A stretch of 54,940 nucleotides of DNA. Origin: Hepatobacter sp965661165. Its GTDB lineage: Bacteria; Pseudomonadota; Alphaproteobacteria; Holosporales; Hepatobacteraceae. The stretch is taken from the NCBI GenBank assembly GCA_965661165.1, contig CBFICL010000002.1, positions 1 to 54,940 on the forward strand. The letters are read 5' to 3'. Made by a program: the position numbers and the translations under genes. Below, one piece after another: positions 8,973 through 17,644 of the stretch (position 1 is its first letter; every line of letters begins with the position of its first letter). The notes under the pieces were generated by a model. That model was not told the DNA's origin. It made no database searches and worked only from the letters and a program-made list of their open reading frames with translations.

Positions 8973-9788
8973 TTAATGCCAACCCAAACCGTAAATGCCA
9001 GCTAAGAGAAGCGCGCCTAACACCACGCGATAGGCCCCCAAGATTCTTAAAAAAGGTGTGTTGATACAAGACATCATCAGATAAATGACCGCCATCCCCA
9101 CACAAAAGGAAGAGAAAACCCCAAGCGCCATGATATCCAACGCCACCTCTGTTCCTGAGGTGAAAAGCGCGTATCCTTTGAGCACAGAAGCCCCCGCTAG
9201 GGTAGGCAACGCCATGAGAAACGCAAAACGTACAGCATCCTGACGTTTATAGTGCGTGAGCCGTCCATAGGTGATGCAGATGCCGGATCGTGAGACGCCA
9301 TGGATAAACGCCAAGCATTGCGCCAGCCCCCACCCCAACAGCGCTTGCCCCGGTGAGATGTCTTTCATTTTGTATTTTTGTGGAAAAAAATCAGCCATGA
9401 TCAGCAAGGCGCCAAACAGCAGCGTCATCCAGGCAATGACGTCAAGACGTTCAAACACAGCGCGCCCCAGCGTTTTGTTGAGGAAAAACCCAAAAAAGAT
9501 TGCCGGCAGGCTGGACAACACCAGGATATAAAAAAAAGACGTGTCTTCGGGGCGTTTGCGTTGTGCGACGATGGAAAGGCTTCCTCTGATCAGCCGGCCT
9601 ACCTCTTTTTTAAAATACACAAGCAGGACGCCTAAGCTTCCAAAATGAACAGCCGTCTCCATAAAGGCAGGGACGTGGGAAAGGTCAAAAAAACGTTCAA
9701 GCAGAAAAAGATGGGCTGACGAACTGATGGGTAAAAATTCACTGACGCCCTGGAGCGCCCCATAGAAAAAAACATCGATATAAGACAT
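8973..9788 (-). CDS. uppP: undecaprenyl-diphosphatase UppP (BacA)
   Basis: An integral membrane enzyme recycling undecaprenyl pyrophosphate for cell-wall synthesis. The signature 'EFLPISSSAHL' lies near the N-terminus and the second catalytic motif 'GVSRSGI' in the C-terminal half, with about eight hydrophobic segments. The frame is open to 9908, but the ATG at 9788 has a good AAAGG ribosome site and gives the standard start 'MSYIDVFFYGALQGVSEF' (271 aa), so I chose it. Divergent from the GST-family gene. Confidence 0.95.
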   Translation of the reverse strand: MSYIDVFFYGALQGVSEFLPISSSAHLFLLERFFDLSHVPAFMETAVHFGSLGVLLVYFKKEVGRLIRGSLSIVAQRKRPEDTSFFYILVLSSLPAIFFGFFLNKTLGRAVFERLDVIAWMTLLFGALLIMADFFPQKYKMKDISPGQALLGWGLAQCLAFIHGVSRSGICITYGRLTHYKRQDAVRFAFLMALPTLAGASVLKGYALFTSGTEVALDIMALGVFSSFCVGMAVIYLMMSCINTPFLRILGAYRVVLGALLLAGIYGLGWH

Positions 9789-9873
9789 ATCACAGCCTTT
9801 CTTGCACACATGATCTTTTCTCGCTCCCGTCTTTTCTATATGATTTTTTTTAAGAAGCCGAGCTTTTTTTCTT

Positions 9874-10566
9874 ATGTCTCTTCCCTTAAGACAAAAACAG
9901 GAACACACGCTTTTCTATTCGTCCCTGTGCCCGTTTTCGCGCAAAATCCGGCTCCAGCTGGCGGAAAAAAAGATGGTGTGGAGGGCGTTTGAAGAGCGTT
10001 TGTTTGCGCCTTCTGAGAAGCTGTGCTCTCTCAATCCGGAAGGGACGACGCCCGTGTTGGTGATGGGCGGGGATGTGCTTGTGAAGAGCTATGCGATCCA
10101 AGAATATATTGAAGAAATGGTGCCAGATTTTTCTCTTTTGGGCGCCAAACCTTCTGCGCGAGGCGAAGTGCGCCGCTTGCTCAGTTGGTTTGATGAAAAG
10201 CTTTTCTATGAGGTGACGCAAAAGTTTTTGAGTGAAAAAGTGATCAAGAGAAGCCGCGGAAACTGTGAGCCTGATGCTTCTGTGTTGCGCCAAGCTCGTC
10301 AAGCGCTTTATGAGCATATGGATTATATTGGCTGGCTTTTTGATCGCCGAAGCTGGTTGGCGGGGTCTCAGCTGACCCTGGCGGATTTGGCCGCCGCCGC
10401 ACAGCTTTCTTGCATTGATTATTTAGGGGACGTGGCGTGGGACAAATATCCCAGCACAAAGGAGTGGTTTGTGAAAATGAAATCACGACCTTCGTTCCGC
10501 CCTTTGCTGATGGAATCTTTTGTCGGCATCATTCCCAGCCGCACTTACCGCATGTTGGATTTTTGA
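9874..10566 (+). CDS. glutathione S-transferase family protein
   Basis: 230 residues. The N-terminal thioredoxin-like domain has 'LFYSSLCPFSRKIRLQLAEK', where the Cys and Ser are the usual glutathione-contact positions, and the proline of the cis-Pro loop is in 'GTTPVLV'. The C-terminal helical domain has the N-capping motif 'LADLAAAAQL'. Stringent starvation SspA-like and beta-class GSTs are close in plan; the substrate is unknown. The stop codon overlaps the next start as TGATG, indicating coupling with yraN. Confidence 0.9.
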   Translation: MSLPLRQKQEHTLFYSSLCPFSRKIRLQLAEKKMVWRAFEERLFAPSEKLCSLNPEGTTPVLVMGGDVLVKSYAIQEYIEEMVPDFSLLGAKPSARGEVRRLLSWFDEKLFYEVTQKFLSEKVIKRSRGNCEPDASVLRQARQALYEHMDYIGWLFDRRSWLAGSQLTLADLAAAAQLSCIDYLGDVAWDKYPSTKEWFVKMKSRPSFRPLLMESFVGIIPSRTYRMLDF

Positions 10567-10931
10567 TGTCTTTTGGGGGGTCACCAAAGCGCGCGGCCTA
10601 CCGCAAAGGTCTGTGGGGTGAACGCCTGGCTGCGCTTTTCTTGCAACTGAAGGGGTATCGCATTCTTGCCAGACGCTATCGCACCCCTGTGGGTGAATTG
10701 GATGTGATTGCGCAAAAGGGCACCGTGATTGTGGCGGTTGAAGTGAAAACGCGGGCCACCCTTCGTGAAGCGCAAGACATTCTTGCCATGTGCAGTCATC
10801 AACGCATGTATAGGGCGCTGTCTTTTTACTTGACCCATCATGGTCGCTATGCCACCTATGATATAAGATTGGATGGTATTTGCTTAGGGGCATGGTTTTT
10901 TCCCGTTCATATGCGTGGCCTCTCGCGCTAG
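10566..10931 (+). CDS. yraN: YraN family (UPF0102) endonuclease-like protein
   Basis: 121 residues. 'GLWGERLAALFLQLKGY' followed by 'VGELDVIAQKG' and 'VAVEVKTR' is the standard YraN pattern and contains the PD-(D/E)XK-like residues E, D and E-x-K. The frame extends upstream, but the ATG at 10566, overlapping the GST stop by one base, gives the family-typical N-terminus. Function is not established in the family. The C-terminal end overlaps the start of the BON lipoprotein gene. Confidence 0.92.
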   Translation: MSFGGSPKRAAYRKGLWGERLAALFLQLKGYRILARRYRTPVGELDVIAQKGTVIVAVEVKTRATLREAQDILAMCSHQRMYRALSFYLTHHGRYATYDIRLDGICLGAWFFPVHMRGLSR

Positions 10932-11479
10932 CGTCTCTTTTTTGTGCAAGTGCGTGTGACCCCGTGACCTTGGCGGTGGGTACAGGTGTGGTGGTGGGTG
11001 CAGCGGCTGCAGAAGATCGGGGCGTGAGCGGTGTCTATTCAGACACAAAGATTCGCACACAGATTAACTATCGTTGGCTGAAACATGAATCTATTTTGAT
11101 GGACCGGTTGACGCTGTCTGTGCAAGATGGTCAGGTGGTGTTAACGGGCGTGGTGGAAGAGCCGGCGCTTAAAGAAAAAGCCGTATCACTGATTCAAGAC
11201 GTGCCTGGGATCACCCATATTATTGATGAAATCAAAATCGGGGCACCAGAAACCTTTAATGACTATAGCCGTGATGCATGGATCACCACAAAGGTGCGCA
11301 GTCAGATCTTTCTTGATAAGAAGGTGGCCTCGCGAAACTATAGCATCCGCACCGTGGGGCGCGTGGTGTATATTATGGGCACAGCTAAGGATTCAGCAGA
11401 GCTGGCGCGCGTGGTGGCACACGCCTCCTCTGTGTCGGGCGTGAAGCAAGTGATTAATTATACGGCAGTCAAAGACTAG
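10892..11479 (+). CDS. BON-domain lipoprotein
   Basis: 195 residues from the ATG at 10892, which has a G-rich ribosome site; an in-frame TTG exists at 10880. The signal peptide ends in a lipobox-like 'FCASAC', so the product is probably an outer-membrane lipoprotein. Two BON domains follow, each with the pattern 'DTKIRTQINYRWL...VVLTGVVEE' and 'AWITTKVRSQI...VVYIMGTAKD'. This matches the DolP/OsmY group, which binds anionic phospholipid and protects the envelope. Overlaps yraN by 40 bp, as in gammaproteobacterial yraN-dolP neighbourhoods. Confidence 0.92.
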   Translation: MVFSRSYAWPLALASLFCASACDPVTLAVGTGVVVGAAAAEDRGVSGVYSDTKIRTQINYRWLKHESILMDRLTLSVQDGQVVLTGVVEEPALKEKAVSLIQDVPGITHIIDEIKIGAPETFNDYSRDAWITTKVRSQIFLDKKVASRNYSIRTVGRVVYIMGTAKDSAELARVVAHASSVSGVKQVINYTAVKD

Positions 11480-11486
11480 GAAATGC

Positions 11487-11939
11487 ATGGGGCTAACAAT
11501 TGACATTTTTACAGATGGTGCGTGTTTGGGGAATCCTGGTCCTGGCGGTTGGGGGGCGGTGATTCGCCGCGGTGAGGATGAGCAGGTTCTTTCAGGGGCC
11601 GCGTCTGAAACCACCAATAACCGTATGGAGCTTGTGGCTGTGATTGAAGCCCTGCGCTTCTTGACATCTGACCATAAAATTACGCTTTATACCGACAGCC
11701 AATATGTGAAAAACGGCATCACCGTGTGGATCAAAACCTGGCAGAGAAATGGGTGGAAAACCAGCCAGAAACAACCTGTTAAAAATCAAGATCTCTGGCA
11801 ATCGCTGCAGGAAGCGTTGACAGGTCATGACGTGGCGTGGGTGTGGGTTAAAGGTCATGCTGGTCACCCAGGCAATGAGCATGCCGATCGCGTGGCGCAA
11901 GAAGCGGCGCAGAGGGCTTCTGTGGAGAAGCTTTCTTGA
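11487..11939 (+). CDS. rnhA: ribonuclease HI
   Basis: 150 residues, cutting RNA in RNA-DNA hybrids. All catalytic residues can be placed: D10 ('FTDGACLGNPGPGGWG'), E48 ('NNRMELVA'), D70 ('LYTDSQYV'), H124 ('VKGHAG') and D134 ('NEHADRVA'). The basic handle region 'WQRNGWKTSQKQPVKN' is present. Length is typical. The stop overlaps a TTG start of the pseudouridine synthase. Confidence 0.98.
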   Translation: MGLTIDIFTDGACLGNPGPGGWGAVIRRGEDEQVLSGAASETTNNRMELVAVIEALRFLTSDHKITLYTDSQYVKNGITVWIKTWQRNGWKTSQKQPVKNQDLWQSLQEALTGHDVAWVWVKGHAGHPGNEHADRVAQEAAQRASVEKLS

Positions 11940-12952
11940 GTCAAGAGGCGCCATCTCGCATGGTTGTGCAGATTGTCGAACCCCACGAAGAAGGGCAACG
12001 CCTGGACCGTTTTTTATCACGTCATTATCCATCTCTGCACATGGGCCTTGTACAAAAAGCGTTGCGCTGTAAAGATATACGTGTGAATGGCATGCGGGCT
12101 GTGCCTTCTTATCACATCAAGCCTGGTGATGAGGTGCGCCTTTTCCGCGGGCTTTTGAACACCGTGACAGATGCAGAAAAAGAGGCTCAAAAAAAGGCCC
12201 GCCTTCAGGACAGGCATCAAGAACTGGCCCATCATCTTGGAAAGCAACGGTTACTGGAAACCGATACCTTTGTGGTGCTTAATAAAATGCCTGGTCAGGC
12301 TTGCCAAGGCGGCACGGGGGTTGATGTAAGCATTGATCGGGCCCTTGAGGTGCTCTATGGTCAAAAAATGTATCTTGTGCATCGCCTGGATCGTGAGACC
12401 TCAGGCGTTTTGCTGGTGGCCCGCCAACCGTCAAGTGCACGGTTTTTTATGTCCGCTTTTTTCGCGCATCGTGTTCACAAAACGTATATAGCCCTCTTAA
12501 AGGGGCATCTTCCAGATCACATAGAAGGCGCGGTCTATACCTCATGGATGAAAAAAGAAGCTTTGGGTCGTCATGAGTCGATGCATCACTATGATACCCA
12601 TCACCCAGGAAGCCAGAAGGCTGAAACGCGCTTTTTTGTGCTGCAAAAAAATGACATGCATACCTTGGTGTGTATGCACCCTTACACAGGCCGTCGTCAC
12701 CAATTGCGGGCGCAAACCAAAGCCTTGGGTGCACCTATTGTGGGCGATACCCGTTATGGCGCAGGCTTAGCTAAAGGACCTCTCTTTTTACATGCGCGGT
12801 GCTTGCGATTCCCGTGTCCTGTGTCAAAAAAAGAGTATGAGGTGGAAGCCTCGTTTCCATCCTTTTTTAGGGAAAGACTTGCGCAGTTAGGGTGGCAGGA
12901 TGCAGCATTATCGGCGCCAAAAGGCGGGTGTGAAAAGAATCAGGACCGTTAA
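11936..12952 (+). CDS. rluC: RluC/RluD-family 23S rRNA pseudouridine synthase
   Basis: 338 residues from a TTG overlapping the rnhA stop; an in-frame ATG at 11960 is the alternative start. The N-terminal S4 RNA-binding domain ('GQRLDRFLSRHYP', 'KDIRVNGMRAVPSYHIKPGD') is followed by the catalytic block 'VHRLDRETSGVLLVAR' with the essential Asp, and the 'PYTGRRHQLRAQ' motif. It isomerises specific uridines in large-subunit rRNA; assignment to RluC rather than RluD rests on general similarity. The 3' end overlaps the convergent trkH by 45 bp. Confidence 0.93.
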   Translation: MSQEAPSRMVVQIVEPHEEGQRLDRFLSRHYPSLHMGLVQKALRCKDIRVNGMRAVPSYHIKPGDEVRLFRGLLNTVTDAEKEAQKKARLQDRHQELAHHLGKQRLLETDTFVVLNKMPGQACQGGTGVDVSIDRALEVLYGQKMYLVHRLDRETSGVLLVARQPSSARFFMSAFFAHRVHKTYIALLKGHLPDHIEGAVYTSWMKKEALGRHESMHHYDTHHPGSQKAETRFFVLQKNDMHTLVCMHPYTGRRHQLRAQTKALGAPIVGDTRYGAGLAKGPLFLHARCLRFPCPVSKKEYEVEASFPSFFRERLAQLGWQDAALSAPKGGCEKNQDR

Positions 12953-14362
12953 AAATTCAAGCCGCCCCAAAAGCATGCCCAGTGTCATCAGCCACTGCGT
13001 ATGCTCAGGAAGATTGATAACAGGGAAAGAGGTGAAGTGTGAGCCGCAATTAGAGAGAATGCTGGCACTTAAGGTGAGGCTTTTGGCCTGTGAAAACCCT
13101 GATAAGGTGAATCCAATGGCAAACAGGGTATAAAGCGCCAGAAAAAGCACAAATAATGTCAAAACAGCATAGACCGTGTGTGTGTCGACGTTTTTTTTGC
13201 GATAAACGGGTGTAAAGACACCGTGGGGAAAAATCATTTTATAGATCTGGCTTTTGACAACACGATAAATAATCTGAAAACGAAAAATTTTGATCCCCCC
13301 TGATGTGGAGCCCGTGCATCCGCCAATCACACAGAGAAAAATGAAAAAGATTTGCAGCGAGCTGGCCCATTCTTGGAAGGCAGCATCATGAAACCCCGAT
13401 GTTGTGACCATAGAGACCGTATGAAAAATGCAGGATTTGACTTGCATCATGGTAAGACTTCGCGTGGTGATCCACATCAATCCCGTGGTGATGATCGAGG
13501 CAAAGATCATTGTTTTAAGATAGGCCTTGACTTGTGAGTCTTGAAGATAAAGGGAGATGTTGCCTGAAAAAATTTTCGCCAAAAGCAACAAAGGTGAGGC
13601 TGATAAAATCATAAAAATAAGGATCACCCACGGCACATAGGGCGTACTGAGGTAGTGGATAGAGCCATCAACCATGGGCATACCTGACGTGGATATGGTG
13701 CTCAGGCCATAACAAAAGGCTTTGATAAACGGCAGACCGCTCAACCACAGGGAGGCAATACAAAGGGTGGTGAGCCCCATGTAAAGCCAAAAGAGAAATT
13801 TGGTCACCTGTGAAATTTTGGGAAAGAGCTTTTCATAGTGGCTTGAGGATTCTGTCGCAAAAAGCTGCATACCGCCGATGCGCAGGAAAGGGAGCAAGGT
13901 GATGGCCATGAGGGTAATCCCCACACCGCCCAGCCATTGTAACAATCCACGCCACACAAGGATATAGGTGGGGGTGGTGTCAAAATTGAGAAACGTGGAG
14001 ATCCCCGTGGTGGTCAACGCTGACATCGATTCAAAAAGGGCGTGAGAAAAGGACGGCACATTGTGTGACAGCATGAAGGGCAGGGCGCCAAACGCGCTGA
14101 TCGCAACCCAGGCCGCCGTTGTCAGGAAAAAAGCCGTGCGAATGTGAAGCTGGGGCACACTGCTCGTTCGATAGGCAAAAATTAACAGCCCGCCCACAAA
14201 CAAAGAGCACATGCAGGATTTGAGAAAGCCATTTACATAGGGCTCGTCTAGATAGCTGCCCACGCTGAGGGGGATGAGCATAAAAAGAGAGAGAATGATC
14301 AGCAAAATGCCAATCACAAAGGCCGACGGACGTATATCAAGGGGAGCAAATTTCATAGCCAT
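12908..14362 (-). CDS. trkH: TrkH-family potassium uptake protein
   Basis: 484 residues with about ten membrane helices and four selectivity-filter-like loops: 'LTTTGIS', 'ISTSGMP', 'VTTSGFHDA' and 'SNCGSHF', together with 'GCTGSTSGGIKIFRF', the characteristic TrkH glycine-rich segment. It moves K+ across the inner membrane together with TrkA, which is not in this window. Length is typical. Convergent overlap with the pseudouridine synthase gene. Confidence 0.95.
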   Translation of the reverse strand: MAMKFAPLDIRPSAFVIGILLIILSLFMLIPLSVGSYLDEPYVNGFLKSCMCSLFVGGLLIFAYRTSSVPQLHIRTAFFLTTAAWVAISAFGALPFMLSHNVPSFSHALFESMSALTTTGISTFLNFDTTPTYILVWRGLLQWLGGVGITLMAITLLPFLRIGGMQLFATESSSHYEKLFPKISQVTKFLFWLYMGLTTLCIASLWLSGLPFIKAFCYGLSTISTSGMPMVDGSIHYLSTPYVPWVILIFMILSASPLLLLAKIFSGNISLYLQDSQVKAYLKTMIFASIITTGLMWITTRSLTMMQVKSCIFHTVSMVTTSGFHDAAFQEWASSLQIFFIFLCVIGGCTGSTSGGIKIFRFQIIYRVVKSQIYKMIFPHGVFTPVYRKKNVDTHTVYAVLTLFVLFLALYTLFAIGFTLSGFSQAKSLTLSASILSNCGSHFTSFPVINLPEHTQWLMTLGMLLGRLEFLTVLILFTPAFWRR

Positions 14363-14388
14363 GACGTCCTGTCATACATAGTGCACGC

Positions 14389-15294
14389 TTATACCATGTT
14401 CACTGTCTTGCGTCGCGCTTCTTTCAATTTTTTGAAATCATCACCCGCATGATAAGAAGATCGTGTAAGGGGCGAAGAGGCCACCATAGAAAACCCTTTC
14501 CCCAGCGCCATCTCTTTAAAATCATCAAACTCTTGAGGCGTGACATAACGATGCAAGGGATAGTGATGGGGTGTTGGCTGCAAGTATTGGCCGAGGGTTA
14601 AAAAATCGACATCCGCCACACGCAAATCGTCCATCACCTGATAAAGCTCATCATGAGCTTCCCCAAGGCCCACCATCAGGCCTGATTTTGTGAAGAGTGT
14701 GGGCAGCTTTTCCTTCGCTTCGGCCAGCAACGACAAGCTATGAAAATAGCGCGCGCCGGGTCGCACACGGGGATAGAGCCGCGGCACCGTTTCTAGGTTG
14801 TGATTAAACACATCAGGCTCGGCCTCTAAAACCAAATCCAGCGCACCCTTTTTGCGCAAAAAATCCGGCGTCAGCACTTCAATGGTGCTGGTGGGGGAGG
14901 CTTTTTTGATGGCGCGGATGGTGTTGGCAAAATGCAGGCTGCCGCCGTCTATCAGGTCGTCCCTGTCCACAGAGGTGACAACCACATGGTGAAGCCCCAA
15001 CTCTTTAACCGCTGCGGCCACATTTTCAGGCTCTGCCGGGTCCAGCGGGCCGGGCTTACCCGTGGCAATGTTGCAAAAAGCACACGCCCGCGTGCATATG
15101 GCGCCCATGATAATAAAGGTGGCATGCTTTTTGGCCCAACACTCACCAATATTTGGGCACGCCGCCTCTTCACACACGGTGTGCAATTTGTGATGCCGCA
15201 CCTTCTGCACGGTGTCATGATAGGCCTGAGACAACGGAGCCTTGACACGCAGCCAATCCGGCTTGGCCAAAGAGGGGTTAAGTTTTTGAGACAT
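14389..15294 (-). CDS. lipA: lipoyl synthase
   Basis: Radical-SAM enzyme inserting sulfur into octanoyl groups on dehydrogenase E2 subunits. Two Fe-S clusters can be read: the auxiliary 'CEEAACPNIGEC' and the radical-SAM 'CTRACAFCNI'; the C-terminal arginine-serine motif appears as 'SPLTRSSYHAG'. The frame opens at 15381 but the ATG at 15294 gives the family-like start 'MSQKLNPSLAKPDWLRVKAP' (301 aa). It overlaps the end of atpF by 17 bp, so lipA appears to be the last gene of the ATP synthase Fo operon. Confidence 0.96.
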   Translation of the reverse strand: MSQKLNPSLAKPDWLRVKAPLSQAYHDTVQKVRHHKLHTVCEEAACPNIGECWAKKHATFIIMGAICTRACAFCNIATGKPGPLDPAEPENVAAAVKELGLHHVVVTSVDRDDLIDGGSLHFANTIRAIKKASPTSTIEVLTPDFLRKKGALDLVLEAEPDVFNHNLETVPRLYPRVRPGARYFHSLSLLAEAKEKLPTLFTKSGLMVGLGEAHDELYQVMDDLRVADVDFLTLGQYLQPTPHHYPLHRYVTPQEFDDFKEMALGKGFSMVASSPLTRSSYHAGDDFKKLKEARRKTVNMV

Positions 15295-15772
15295 GGGAAG
15301 CAGAAGAGAAGAAGGCGTGGTCTGGCACAGCCAGCGGGGCCTGTAAAGGCTCGTTTTGGAGCTTTTTTTCCAAATGCGCACCTGTTTGGGTCAACATCGT
15401 TTCTGTGATGCGTTTGGCCACAACCCTTTTAAGCGAGGTGATGTCATCCTGCACCTTTTTCTGATGTTGCGCCCGCAGCGCGGCGATGGTTTGGGCCCCA
15501 TTCTTCTGGATATGCGCAATTTGGGCTGCCTGACCTTCCTTGATATGCGCGAGACGGGAAGAAAGCTCTTGCGCTTCCTTTTGCGCCTGAGCCAGCAAGG
15601 CTTCGGCTTCTTCTAACAGCTTTTCGGCCTCGTCCGTTTCTTGCATCACATGATGCTGATACTGCGCAATGGCCGTCATCAAGGCGCGCCACAGTTGTTT
15701 GGCAAACAGGGCGAAAAACACCACAAACGCCGCCAAAACCCCAAAACTGGCACTGTGAAGAAAGGCGGTCAT
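15278..15772 (-). CDS. atpF: ATP synthase Fo subunit b
   Basis: 164 residues: a single N-terminal membrane helix (about residues 10-30) and a long highly charged coiled coil rich in Glu, Gln, Ala and Lys. This is the peripheral-stalk subunit joining Fo to F1. It is paired with a second b-type subunit immediately upstream, the split arrangement found in alphaproteobacteria and phototrophs. The C-terminal tail of about 20 residues is Ala/Pro/Ser rich and unlike the stalk. Confidence 0.92.
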   Translation of the reverse strand: MTAFLHSASFGVLAAFVVFFALFAKQLWRALMTAIAQYQHHVMQETDEAEKLLEEAEALLAQAQKEAQELSSRLAHIKEGQAAQIAHIQKNGAQTIAALRAQHQKKVQDDITSLKRVVAKRITETMLTQTGAHLEKKLQNEPLQAPLAVPDHAFFSSASHVSKT

Positions 15773-15782
15773 AAGATGGCTC

Positions 15783-16229
15783 CTAGGTGTGGCGCTGATA
15801 GGCCTGGTGAGCTTTTTTCCACAAGCTGGCGGCCATCTTTTGGGTCAAGGGCTCAACATCACGCAATTGCGCCGTCATCTTTTTTTCTAAATCTGACGCG
15901 GCCTTATGGAGCTCAGCTGCAGAGGCCTCAGCCAGGGCGTGCCGCTCTTGCCGAATCTCTTCATGTGTGGCCACCAAGGCCTCTTCCACATTCTTTTTTA
16001 CCTTGCTGCGCTCTTTTTCCACATGCGTGGCCTGAAGCGCCAAGATATCCTCCGCCTGCTGCTCCAGCGTGCGCGCTTTGGCCACCAGGCTTTGAATACG
16101 TGCCTTGCGTGAGGCAAACACATAGCCCATGGAAGGCAGAAGCCGCCACAGCCCTAACCACAGAATGCCAAAGGACACGAACAGCCAAAACAGCTGCGAG
16201 CTATAGGTGGCGACATCAAGCTGCGGCAT
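15783..16229 (-). CDS. atpG: ATP synthase Fo subunit b'
   Basis: 148 residues. The start 'MPQLDVATYSSQLFWLFVSF' is the standard b' N-terminus, with one membrane helix followed by a coiled coil containing many Glu/Lys/Ala residues. It forms a heterodimeric stalk with subunit b. Ten bases separate it from atpF and 12 from atpE, so all are one transcript. The b' symbol varies between genomes (atpF', atpX, atpG). Confidence 0.93.
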   Translation of the reverse strand: MPQLDVATYSSQLFWLFVSFGILWLGLWRLLPSMGYVFASRKARIQSLVAKARTLEQQAEDILALQATHVEKERSKVKKNVEEALVATHEEIRQERHALAEASAAELHKAASDLEKKMTAQLRDVEPLTQKMAASLWKKAHQAYQRHT

Positions 16230-16241
16230 CCCGCACTCCCC

Positions 16242-16469
16242 TTATTTAAAGAGAATGAGAAAAGCAATCAACAGCGCAAACAGCGCCACAGCCTCGGTGA
16301 GGGCAAAGCCCAAAATACCGATCTTAAACACCTGGGGTTCCACCTCAGGGTTGCGCGCCACAGCATTAATCAGCGTGGAGAAAATATTGCCAATGGCCAA
16401 CCCCACCCCAAAAAGAGAGATGACCGCAAAACCGGCCCCAATCATGCGCGCGGCTTCAACATCCAACAT
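16242..16469 (-). CDS. atpE: ATP synthase Fo subunit c
   Basis: 75 residues forming a helical hairpin. Helix 1 carries a glycine-rich run, the polar loop is 'ARNPEVEPQ', and helix 2 holds the ion-binding carboxylate E59 in 'GFALTEAVALFALL'. No extra sodium-site polar pair (as Q32/T67 in Na+ enzymes) is evident, so proton coupling is likely. Multiple copies make the rotor ring. Confidence 0.97.
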   Translation of the reverse strand: MLDVEAARMIGAGFAVISLFGVGLAIGNIFSTLINAVARNPEVEPQVFKIGILGFALTEAVALFALLIAFLILFK

Positions 16470-16482
16470 AAATCAACCCTTC

Positions 16483-17235
16483 CTATTCATCATGATCTGC
16501 TCCATGCAAGTAAAGTGCATCAGAGAGGTAAATACAAGTCAAAATTGTAAACACATAAGCTTGAAGGAACGATACCATAAATTCAAACCCCATGAGAAGC
16601 ACATTGATCACCAGCGGCGCCAACCCCCACGCCCCCAAGGCCACCGTAAACCCGCCAAACACTTTGAGCATGGTATGTCCGGCCATCATGTTGGCAAACA
16701 AACGCACCGCCAAGCTGAACGGGCGCGACAAATACGACAACACCTCCACCGGAATCATCAGCGGCCACAACAGCCACGGCACCCCCGGTGGCAAAAACAT
16801 GGCCAAAAACCGACCCCTATGTTTGATGATGCCAATGGCCGTGATAATCAAAAACAATAGCCCCGCCAACCCAAAGGTGGCGATAATATGGCTGGTGAAG
16901 GTGAAGCCATAGGGAATCATCCCCAGCATGTTGCCCATCAACACAAACATAAACACCGACGCAATCAGCGGAAAAAACGGCAGCCCCTTATCCAGGTTCG
17001 TCTCCCCCAAAATGTCAGCCACAAATTGATAGCCCATCTCAAGCACCGCCTGCCATCGCCCCGGCTTAGCATGATAGGGCCGCCCCAGCCACAAAAACAC
17101 CAACGGCAAACACGCCGCCAACAGCATAAACGCCGCCGCATTGGTGAGCGAGAGATCCACCCCCCCCACATGCAGGGGCACCAGCGTTTTGATCAAAAAT
17201 TGATGAAGGGGACTTTCTTGCACCATCACGCTCAC
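16483..17235 (-). CDS. atpB: ATP synthase Fo subunit a
   Basis: 250 residues with five or six membrane helices. The essential arginine lies in 'SLAVRLFANMMAGHTMLK', and the C-terminal helix region has 'LLMGFEFMVSFLQAYVFTIL' with the conserved Glu and Gln. First gene of the Fo operon here. The atpI gene that often precedes atpB is not seen upstream. Confidence 0.96.
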   Translation of the reverse strand: MSVMVQESPLHQFLIKTLVPLHVGGVDLSLTNAAAFMLLAACLPLVFLWLGRPYHAKPGRWQAVLEMGYQFVADILGETNLDKGLPFFPLIASVFMFVLMGNMLGMIPYGFTFTSHIIATFGLAGLLFLIITAIGIIKHRGRFLAMFLPPGVPWLLWPLMIPVEVLSYLSRPFSLAVRLFANMMAGHTMLKVFGGFTVALGAWGLAPLVINVLLMGFEFMVSFLQAYVFTILTCIYLSDALYLHGADHDE

Positions 17236-17644
17236 TCTCTTTCACACGTGGGGCCAGTATAAATCCTTTCCACGGGTTGGGTCAACGCGCCCGTTAACCC
17301 CTCTTTTTCAGGTCATGCCTGTTAAGGGTATGCCTTTTGTGTGACAAAAATGCCACACCCCCGTACCCCCTTAGATGAGGCGTTGCCCCCGCGCGTTTTC
17401 CCGAGAAAAAGGCGTTCGGCTTCCCCCTTCTATGTCTTGCTGACCCTTGTGTTGCCCGCAGCAGGGTCATGACGGGCAAGCCCACTTTGTGATGGCGGTG
17501 TGGGGCGCACGAGATATCAAATTTTTACAATTTTTTTGAAAATCCCCCAAAAAAATCTCCAAAAAACACATAAAAATATCGATTATCGCCAAAAGTGACG
17601 TAGTATGTATCTGATAAATATAAAAAAATCAGGGGTGCGTGAGG
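17236..17644. other. 409 bp intergenic region
   Basis: Divergent spacer between atpB (minus) and the first repeat-protein gene (plus). No convincing gene. The atpB side contains an inverted repeat around 17272-17302 (ACGGGTTGG and the related CCCGTTAACCCC). The last 120 bases before 17645 are very AT-rich and hold likely promoter sequence for the plus-strand gene, but no clear -35/-10 pair could be picked with confidence. Confidence 0.5.

Noticed and set aside
17294..17485. 63-residue minus-strand ORF upstream of atpB
   Set aside because: No ribosome site, low-complexity basic composition and no family resemblance; the region looks regulatory.
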